In this document: piece after piece, positions 21,578 through 29,987 of the stretch
Layout: each line of letters starts with the position of its first letter
Numbering within the stretch: the first letter of the stretch is position 1
Origin: Brachionus koreanus
Lineage: Eukaryota; Rotifera; Eurotatoria; Ploima; Brachionidae
Assembly: GCA_016987375.1 (NCBI GenBank)
Contig: PJRA01000011.1
Span: 2,009,094 to 2,043,612, forward strand
Direction: 5' to 3'
DNA: 34,519 nt
Notes under the pieces: generated by a model
What the model was told of the DNA's origin: nothing
Database searches by the model: none
What the model saw: the letters and a program-made list of their open reading frames with translations, nothing else
Position numbers and translations under genes: made by a program

Positions 21578-24500
21578 TTAATCATCATAGTTTATCTCAG
21601 GAGGAAAATCACAATTAACAGATTCAACATCCAGTTCGAGTATATCACACTCTTTTCCCAAAATAGTGCACAAACTTGGCTCTGTTCGTCCCAAATCTCC
21701 GTGAACAAATTCTTTAACATAGCTTTAAAAATGATTAATTTGAATTTTTTTTTGATACAAATTAGCTAAAATAGCTCACGTTCCAGCTTGAGTTGTCATT
21801 TTTATCCTAAAATGATGATCGTCTATTAAATCAGCGCTAATATCAGTAATGTATCTTGCCCTAGTCATTACAGTTCTTCTATGCAAAACTCTAATTGGTG
21901 TTTGTTGTAATAAATCAACTCTTTTTAATGAATTCAATTTTTCAATATCATCAGAATCTAATTTTGAATAGCAATAGCATAAAGCGCTGTAAGACTTTGT
22001 CTTGTTTTCAGGAGATTCTCTCATTAGTCGTGTTTCTTCTCTATAAAAATAAAAATACATCAAAAATTATCTATCACAGCAATATAAATTTTGCCATCTT
22101 TCAGCCTCAAAAATTATTATATTTAAAATCTGACTTTAAATATTTTTTTTTAATTTCAAGGCTAATCAACTGGCTAGCGCCCTTGTCTAAAAGACTAATT
22201 TTTTTTGTATAAAAAAAATTCAATCACTTTAAAAATAAAATAATATTTCTGACTAATTAAGATTTTGCTAAAAAAACATGTAATTTTTTTTTTCACAAGC
22301 AAAAAAAATAATTTAAAGTAATTTTTTTTTAACATTCAAAGTTGAATAAATATTTAAAGCTTTCAAATGATATACAAAATCTTTGCAAAATGCACTACAG
22401 CCAAATTTGTACAGATTTAACTTTCACTATTTTCAGACTTTTACCAGAATGAAAAATTCAAAAAAAAATTTAAAAAGTAAATAACGTGAATATTGATTTT
22501 TAAGACATGTCTTTTTATGACATAATGCACAATAATGAAATGTTCTTTTATAAAGTTACACTAATTAAAATTTTTGATTTAAGACATGTTCTTAATTTGG
22601 ATAATCCAGCTTTTTTGAGCATATTTTAGTGCGTTTTCGACTTTCAGTTCATGTCAGGTTAAAAATTTTAAACTAGTCTTCGATATAAAAAGAAATGTCT
22701 TAATTTTATTTCATGAACATGCCTTAAAAATCGAAAATTTACGTTATTTAAGATATTTTAAATAATCTAAGAGATAAACAGATATTAAAAGATTGTAATT
22801 TTTGAAAGAGGATATTAATTATTTTAGCTTTTTTTACCGAAAGCTTTATAAATATTAAAAGACTTTGATTATTTATTATACCTAGTTATATACTGTAAAT
22901 CTTTAACAGCCATTTCGTTGGTAGATTCATTGATTATCTTAACAATAAAATTTTATAAAATTAAATTTTAATTTTTTTTTGAATAAGACAAACTTTTTGA
23001 AAATTTTTCAGCTCTTGTGAGTCAAAAATTGTTTTTTTGGGTTCCATAAATTCGAGAGTAAATGGTCGACCTTTACCTAGACACTTTACATCTATGTCTT
23101 CACGGCCTGATGAAGTAAAAATAAACTCTGTGGCACCAAGTTCTTTTTTCAAGCAATTTCCCATTATTTCTTCAATTGAAGTGGTCAATTTACGTTCTCC
23201 TTCGATGATCCAAGCAGTTTGAGATAAGGTGCGAGAAAATTTAAGATATCGACCTGCTAAAAAAATTGGATCATGCACACAATCAAGCTCAAATGAACTA
23301 GTCAATCGTTTAAATGGTAGAGTGTAAAATTTTTTCATTTTTTCCAAATTATTCTCTTTAATCAAAAGATCAACATTAGTTTTTGTAAATCCAACTTCCT
23401 GAATTTCTTTTTGAATCTGAGATGTTAGAATCAAAATGTTAGAAAAAAAACAAATAAATTTTATTTTTTTTTTCAAATTACCCTAGCTTTTTTTGACAAT
23501 TTTTTTTGCTTGCCTTCAATAACAGGAACAAGGCGATGGTCTCTATTTATTAAAGTTAAATTACTAAAGAAGATCACCAAAAAATATTACAGAAGTCTTA
23601 AATCAGCTTCCAAATAGGAGTCATCAACTGTAAATTTTGTTTTTACATCAAATAAACTCTTAAAAATAAAATTAAAAATGTGATTAAGAATTTTAAGTTA
23701 AAATTCTACATTATGGAAATATGGTTTTCCCATGACCAGCTCTAAAGGATGGAATGTTAAAATTTTCCACAATTCTTTGACAGACTGACATTTCGGATTG
23801 TATAAAGTCAATGAAATTTCACTTGATGGTATACTTTCCAGAAGTAATTGAATAAATTTCTTTTAAATTAAAAATGAAAAAAAATAAATAAATTAAAAAT
23901 TTTTAATTATTTCTTAATATTGATAATAAGGAGTTATTTAAAAAATCATAAAATATTGTATTAATTAAATATTAATTAATTTAATAAGTATTTATTAAAT
24001 ACTGCAAACTATGCTATTTAATAAGTCAGTGAATCTAAATTATTATTTTAAAAGTAAGGTTTTCAAATAAGAAGTCACAGCAAGATACTACTTAGGAAAG
24101 AAGTAAAGAATTTCTTTCAAATTACCAGAAGATATTTCGAATGTCTTAAGTTTAAGTGTATTAAAAGCATACTGTGTGTTTGAATATTGAAATAGCAAAT
24201 GACTTATTTAGCTTATTTTAACTATACTTGGACAGTTCCCAAAATTTAAATTTATTACATACATTAGTAATTCTATTAAATTAATTAAATTTTTTACAAA
24301 ATACATTTTTAATTTTAAATGTTTACATAACAATAGATAGAGTTATATTTCACTTCATTTTTTTTTTCCAATAAAGAAAAATATATTTAAAACTGGAAGC
24401 ACCAAACGAGTAATTTGACTTTTTTTTTAATTTTAATACTCATAAAATAAATGTTATTTGAATGAATTTGTAGATTCCAGGCAAAGGAGAATTTATTTAT

Positions 24501-27186
24501 TTTTATATCATTTTTTAGCTAGTTCTTTTTGCTCAAAATTTTCAAATGCGCAATGTCTTGAATTGAATATTTGCAATTTTTTCAAATTTGAAATTTTAAA
24601 AGTCAAAATATTGTGTAAAATAACTTTTGAATTGAACTAAAATGAATCTGCAGTGAAATTTTAAATAAGCATAAAAGCATTTTTGATCAAAATTCAATCA
24701 CATTAAATTGATAGATGAATCATTAATGAGTAATACAATTAAATATTATTTTTTTAAGTCCAGATATACTGAATATACAATTGAGCGAAATTTATACAAA
24801 TTAATAACTTCATGTAGTTCTATTCTTAAACTATTAGTTTCATAAATTTTGGTTAATAGAGTATGAAATGATTTGATTTGCCTAGCAAACTGATTTAATT
24901 TATGATTTTCTTTTTTTTCTCATTTTTAAGGTACTTTATGACTTTTTCTGTTAATACAGACAATTAGTGTTTAAGAATTTGTCAAAACAAAAAAAAAACA
25001 AATTTGAGAATTCTAAATTGGAAAACTTAAATAAAATTAAACAATTATTGCTTTCAAAATAAACACAATAAGTAATTTTTCTTCATATTCAGCAATATAT
25101 GATTAAAAACAAAATTTGTGGAAATGATATTGAGATAAAGGGAAAATTGTGTCGCAGCTATTTCTGTATTGTAGACAAAACCATTCAGTTCTTTTAATTT
25201 TGTTAGTTTAAATTACTGTTTGAAAAACTGCATTTTCTCATGATCAAATTATAATAACGAAAAAAAGAGGAATGCCCTGTTTACACAATCAGTTATACAA
25301 AAATGAAAATCGAAGCGCCAATTCTTCATCCTTCTAGCAAAAAAAAATTTAAAAACCAATAAATATCATGATCAATTTTTAGCATTTTCTGAGAATTAAT
25401 CCAAAAATTTTCATATGCATTGGACGAAATGATTCAAAAATGAAGCAGAGATGAAAGCTTCAAAGTATTCATGATTGAAATAGGCATTGATTTAAATGCT
25501 AGGTAATAAATTTACTTTGCTAGGTAAAAAAAAAACCTTTTTAAAAATTCTATTTAATATATGCTAAATAAATAATTTTAAATTCTAAGTGTTAAAATTC
25601 ATAATACTAGGTAAAAAAATCAAAGTGCTAGGTTGTTTGATAAAAATGATATATTAAACAGGAAGGAAGTAAATTAATAGAAGATCTCTTTTAGTTATCA
25701 ATCAATCATTCCAATCTTGCATGGAATACATTTCAGAGATACTCAACACTTAACTATAAAGTTTGGTGCATAACAACGCCAGATGATGGCTCAAATAGTA
25801 ATTGGAAAACTGGATCATGCACTTGTCCACATTATATGAAAAATTTTATTTGCAAACATCTAGTTGGTCTAGCGATGCGATTTAAATATAATAAAGTTCC
25901 AGCTGCTACTAAAGATGTTCCGATCGGCGAAAAAAGAAAACGTGGTCATCCAGCCAAAGCATTGCAAGCTTTCATGAAACAAAAAAACGCAGTATTTTTT
26001 TATTTTATTGTTTTATATTACTACGTTTTTTTAACTGCTTCGGTTTTTTTTTACTTAGCAAATGTTTTATTTTACCTAGAAAAATAATAATAATATAAGT
26101 TAATATTCTACGGTCAAGTTTTGTTTAACTAAAACTGACAAAGCAGGATATTATCTTGAAAAAAAAAATTTTTAACTTAGTTTTTTTTCTACCTAGCAAA
26201 TTAAACTTTTTACCTAGCGTTTTGAATTTTTTACATAACTAAAATAATTAAAGCCATTGAAATATTCCTAAATATTTTGAAAGAATATGGTGAGAATCTT
26301 GTGGTTTTAAACCAAAAATCATATCATTCATATATGATATATTTTTGCTTGACTGGGAAAGAGAAATTTGAAAACTTATCAAAAATACTCTGTCCACATT
26401 TCAATATTTAAAAAAAAAGAAATCACTCTCTAAAATTAAGTGCTTCGTTCTTCTAATTTTAATAAGTGAATTCTTTTTTATTTTTTTTATTTTTTAGTTA
26501 TTTTATCTAGCACCGAATATTTATGAAAAAAAATAAGTGAAAAAAGAATTCTGTTTGAAGCAATCGTTTCATCTAGAGAATATCATAATCAATGGCGTAG
26601 CCAGAAGGGGGCTAAAAACCACCCATTGAAAATTTTTTAATGTTTTTTGATTACAAAATAATTTGAAAAATCCATTAAATAGATAAAAATTGATCAAAAT
26701 CATTTTAATTAAATTAAAAAAAAAAACAGTTGAAAGAATTTCTTAAGACTAAATAAATAGTAAAAAATAAATGGTATATAAATATATTTTTTAAATTTTT
26801 AATACTTCTCTTAGAGTAATTGCATTTGAAGTTGTCAACGAAATTCTAAAATCTTTGAATTGTATTCCCCAATTGTTAACTTGATCGGCTAGCTGTATGA
26901 AAATTAAAATATGCAACAAAAAAAAAAAAACAAAAAATCTCTAAAATACTTCTTTTAAATAAGACTGATGACTGTACTTTTCTAAAAGACCAAAGCAAAC
27001 ACCACAACCTTTGAATTCAGTGCTTTTAAGTTCGGCAATTTTTTTTTGCTCAATATATTTTTGAACCCAGCTGTAATTAGTGCTTTGACAAGAGGCGGTC
27101 AACGTGAATAATTGAAAATGCAAAATTCTCTTTGTGCAATTCCAGCACAGTGAATCGATAATATTTTTGACCAATTCCTCGCTCAT
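21578..27186 (-). CDS. PUS10: tRNA pseudouridine synthase Pus10, 495 residues
   Basis: Nine exons: 27186-26950, 26892-26806, 23859-23710, 23658-23591, 23542-23482, 23416-22994, 22937-22882, 22040-21780, 21722-21578. Phases agree at every junction and give 495 codons plus TAA (human about 529). The N-terminal THUMP-bearing half has CxxC pairs (C14/C17, C61/C64) of the Pus10 zinc site. The catalytic half contains AGRYLKFSR (about 255), SSGREDIDVKCLG with the family catalytic Asp (about D308), NGRPF-like GKGRPF, LHRR, HHFR and TQAGT, then YVKEFVHGD. Family knowledge: Pus10 makes pseudouridine at tRNA position 54 (and 55 in archaea) and has a reported role in microRNA processing. Introns are mostly 48-65 nt; intron 2 (2,946 nt) and intron 7 (841 nt) are swollen by transposons. 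The intron between exons 4 and 5 could also be read as 27 nt. Confidence 0.95.
22150..22205. repeat. Dispersed repeat, copy 2 (in PUS10 intron 7)
   Basis: Matches 852-910: ttcaaggctaatcaac, tggctagcgcccttgtctaa. Here the core can fold as gcta...tagc and resembles a Pol III A box on the minus strand. It lies in the large intron 7 of PUS10. Confidence 0.5.
22377..22425 (+). repeat. Third copy of the GCAAAATGCACT repeat
   Basis: ctttgcaaaatgcactacag followed by ccaaatttgtacagattt matches the pair at 18339-18501. It is located in PUS10 intron 7, next to a miniature inverted-repeat element. Confidence 0.6.
22479..22749. mobile_element. Miniature inverted-repeat element in PUS10 intron 7
   Basis: Ends are aaataacgtgaatattgat, ttttaagacatgt (22479-22510) and the inverted acatgccttaaaaatcg, aaaatttacgttattt (22717-22749), about 32-bp arms with a few differences. 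An internal gatttaagacatgttc near 22577-22593 repeats part of the arm. No transposase frame and no clear target duplication. The 271-bp element explains part of the 841-nt intron. Confidence 0.65.
24387..24430 (+). mobile_element. Relic end of the piggyBac-like TTAA family
   Basis: TTAA (24387-24390) is followed directly by aactggaagcaccaaacgag, which differs at two positions from the terminus of the element at 393-609 read from its right side (cactagaagcaccaaacgag). The opposite end was not found within PUS10 intron 2, so this is a truncated copy. Confidence 0.5.
25498..26218 (+). mobile_element. MULE-like element with ends made of tandem ~21-bp units
   Basis: The word GCTAGGTA occurs at 25498 and 25519 on the left. 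Its inverse TACCTAGC occurs at 26190 and 26211 on the right, both pairs exactly 21 bp apart. The aligned ends are gctaggtaataaatttacttt, with gctaggta and an A-run following, and the mirrored right arm. Further weaker copies sit inside at 25606 and 25628 and at 26052 and 26073, again 21-22 bp apart. The element carries a SWIM zinc-finger exon (25695-25990) and lies antisense in PUS10 intron 2. SWIM fingers are common C-terminal parts of Mutator-like (MULE) transposases, hence the assignment. No 9-11-bp target duplication is obvious, and no DDE catalytic domain is present. Confidence 0.65.
25695..25990 (+). pseudogene. SWIM zinc-finger exon of a MULE-type transposase-derived gene
   Basis: From a likely acceptor (ctcttttag at 25686-25694) the frame is open for about 98 codons. 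It contains the SWIM signature CxCx(8)CxH in SCTCPHYMKNFICKHLVGLA, followed by GEKRKRGHPAK, an AT-hook-like basic stretch typical of these invertebrate proteins. At 25990/25991 a donor-like a|gtattt occurs; the frame continues to TAA at 26087 but as AT-rich sequence. SWIM domains bind DNA or protein and mark the C terminus of many MULE transposases. The N-terminal transposase domain is absent, so this is a fragment or captured exon rather than a working gene. Confidence 0.7.
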
Positions 27187-27488
27187 TCTAAATCAACTAA
27201 TCAATTTAATCTTAAAATGAAACAAATTTGAAAATTTTTTTTCTAGACATGTTTGAAGAAGAGTAAATTTAAAATCTTATTTAGCTTATAGTACCTGGCT
27301 AATGGTAATTTTTTGCTAGGTTTTTGATTTTTGATATAAAAAAAAGATAAAAGTTAAAATGTTTATTTACAAAGTTAATTTTACTGTTAAAGAACTTGAT
27401 ACAAGAAAATATAAAAGTATCGTAGAACGGTTTAAGTTTTCTCGCCTGCAACAACATAAGATTCGAATTTTTTTTTTAAAAATAAAAT
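27187..27488. other. Spacer between ATG101 stop and PUS10 start
   Basis: 302 bp, AT-rich, no frame. One gctaggt word (about 27318) resembles the unit of the MULE-like element but stands alone. The PUS10 promoter or processing signals would lie here. Confidence 0.5.
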
Positions 27489-29857
27489 TCAGCCAAATGA
27501 CAGGGCGTCTTTAAGCATTCGTTTCATAGTTGTGCCCACTGAGACTTGATTGACCGTTCCATCAAGAGAATAATAGATGCGAAATAAATAAGGTTGAATG
27601 TCTTTGAAGTCTGATTCGTATATTGTGTCGAGTTGACTTTGATTTTGAATTTTTGGTGTATAGTCCGGTTTGTCCATGATTTCAATTATCTGTCTAACTT
27701 TTTCACCTAACAAATCACTTAGCTTTTCACGCAATACTTGACGCTCATTTTCGTTCGATAGTTGCATCAGTTCAATTTTGATAGTCCAAATTTCCCATGG
27801 TATATTTTCTGATTGAAAATTTAGTGGCCAGTTGCGTTTTTTCCTAGTGTAAAATTCAAGAGATATTTTATTACACTCGGCCGCTTTTAAACCTTCACTG
27901 AACGCGATTATCTCCTGATTGACTCGTTGTAAGAGCTCGTTCGAGTTTATCTGCACATATGTGTAGTCTAAAAAGTCACAGTCTAGATCACAAAAGCCGA
28001 CAGATCCAATGGTATATGCGTTCGGACTATCAACTTTGGGTGTATGCTTAAAACAATTTAAAATAAGCTAACAGAATTAAAAACTAATTTTTAAACCAAA
28101 ATGTTCATAAATTTTATTTTAAAAAATATTTTAAATTTTTTTTTCATAGATAAGATTTTGGCTAAATTTTTAAAAAAGCAAAATTTCAAAGCTACGATAT
28201 TAGTCAACTATAATAGACAATATACAGGATATTTTAGAGCCCTTTTTTAAAAAAATCTAAATTTGAATATTTTTTGGTATTATTATTATTATTATTTATT
28301 AAGTTCAAGTCTCATAGGCAAAAGGTTAGAAAAAAATAAGAAATAAAAAAAAATTAAATTAATATTTTTTGGTATGAATAAAATTTTAAAAACTAAGCAT
28401 CTTGTTGTAATTATTAAAATATTTTTCAGAAAAAAATATTAAGTTTGTTTACATAAATAGATTTGAAATTTTTATCAATAATTAGCCGAGCTTTCAAGTT
28501 TTAGATTAAGCAGAATTATTTGCTATTCAAAATGACATGTCTTACACTTTTATTTATTTAATTCTAAAAATTTTTTCAAATAAAAACCATTTGAAAAATT
28601 AGCAATAGCTGTAACTAGTTTATTATGTCTTGTGGAAAGTGAAAATGTGCTTTAAAGTTTGAAGATTACAAGATTGGTTTAAAAAATTTAAAAGTCATAA
28701 TGCAAGCCTTTAGATGAAGAAAGGGTCAAGTAGATTATCTATTCTCGATCAGAATGCTCTACCCAAAACTGTTGATGTTGTGTGCTTAGTGGAATTTCCA
28801 AAGGAAAAAAATCTTTGTGCTACTTCCAGACAGTGTGCTTTAAATGCAAGACATTCTTCTAAACAATTAGAATGAATTTATATTTCTTTAGTCAACCGAA
28901 AGGAAAGTTTGTTTCTTTAAGATAACGCTTTATTTTAAACAGCTAGAAGAACAATCACAGAAATAAAAGAGCTGGAAAGGATCAGAGTTGTTTAAAAGTC
29001 CAAAATAAAAGTTCAAGTCCGGACTTTCCGTCTCAGAAAAATCCTAGAACTACTCCTCAAATCATATTAAAATAGATTTTATTTTACTATATTTAATTTT
29101 TTATTTTACTTTTTTTTAACATCGCCCATGAGGTGTTTTCTGAATAATAATAATAATAATAATTTGACTTGATCTAATATTTTGACTTTCTTAAAATTTT
29201 ATTTTTGCCATGTGACATCAATTGCAAATTTTTGAGTCACTAACCAAATCCAATACTTGTAAAAATAAAATTAGTCAAAAACATTGTAAACCATGTTCTG
29301 CAGAATGAATTAAGTTTGTATACTTGATCAAATCAAAGAAAACCGTAGATAGATTTACTAAAATTTAGTAAAATGCACCAAATTCATAGAAGCTCAAGAA
29401 AAACTTAATTGTCTATTTTAATTAAAATTGAAGACAAAATGGGTCTTAAGAGAAGTGCTAATTATTTAAAGTATAGCTAACATTTGAACGACACTTAACC
29501 ATTGTATATCGTTATTCTAATTCTAGTTTGTCTTATTTTTAAAATAAAAAATAAATGATATTTCCTAAAAATTTAAATTTAAAAATTATTTTTATTTTAG
29601 TTTTAAAAACTTATATAAACAAATAAAATTTTCAAATACCTTTCCAGCTGTTCGATGAATCAATATTGTGTGAAAGATAGCTTTTAAAAAGTTAATTAAA
29701 ATTATTTTTTTTCTTTTATAAAATTAATAATTGTGTTTACTTGAAACTATTTCTGGAACATGTCGACTTTCACATGACTAAAAAACACCAACATTTGAAA
29801 AATTTATGTAAATAATCAAAAACTTACAAACTCGAAAAGTTGGGTCCGAGCGTTCAT
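27489..29857 (-). CDS. ATG101: Autophagy-related protein 101 (ATG101), 221 residues
   Basis: Exons 29857-29828, 29777-29741, 29680-29640 and 28046-27489 join in phase to 221 codons plus stop (human 218). The start MNARTQLFEFSCESRHVPE, then TIFHTILIHRTAGK, YTIGSVGFCDLDCDF, SLEFYTRKKRNWPL, IPWEIWT and QPYLFRI align along the whole ATG101 family. Family knowledge: ATG101 is a HORMA-fold protein that binds and stabilises ATG13 in the ULK1/ATG1 initiation complex and recruits downstream factors through its WF finger. The finger here reads W109-P110-L111 where vertebrates have W-P-F. Introns 1-2 are 50 and 60 nt; intron 3 is 1,593 nt and filled with repeats. It lies 130 bp downstream of MOCS3, same strand. 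Confidence 0.95.
28278..28345 (-). mobile_element. Non-LTR retrotransposon 3' end in ATG101 intron 3
   Basis: Minus-strand reading: ttttgcctatgagacttg, aacttaataaataataat with a continuing (ATA) tail. It is nearly the same as 3997-4062, so both are 3' ends of one family. Insertion in the intron is in the same orientation as ATG101. Confidence 0.6.
28639..28980 (+). pseudogene. Tc1/mariner-type transposase relic in ATG101 intron 3
   Basis: From 28672 the plus strand reads DWFKKFKSHNASL, TAG, MKKGSSRLSILDQNALPKTV. The pattern WF..FKSG..SLED..RSGRPS.LD...L is the N-terminal helix-turn-helix region of mariner-like transposases, here with a stop in the SLED motif. Later frames are broken. The outer parts match 8451-8745 in order, so two relics of one family exist here. 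It lies antisense to ATG101. Confidence 0.6.
29111..29162 (+). mobile_element. Non-LTR retrotransposon 3' end with TAA tail
   Basis: tttttttaacatcgcccatg, aggtgttttctg, then seven TAA/AAT units. Same organisation as 15655-15702 and related to 3997-4062 and 28278-28345. It sits in ATG101 intron 3, antisense to the gene. Confidence 0.65.
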
Positions 29858-29987
29858 TATATCATAGTAATATCTAAAATTTGAATATTCTAGTTTCTTT
29901 TAAAAATTTAAAAAATTTGACCTTCACTCCAGTTTACTACAACCGGAAACAAATAAAAAAAAATTTTTTTGTTGAATAAAACTTTAT

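Noticed and set aside
21895..23222. Plus-strand ORFs 21895-22212 and 23037-23222
   Set aside because: Antisense to PUS10 exons 8 and 6.
24458..24640. 60-codon plus-strand ORF in PUS10 intron 2
   Set aside because: Phe/Leu/Lys-rich AT-composition frame with no motif or splice context.
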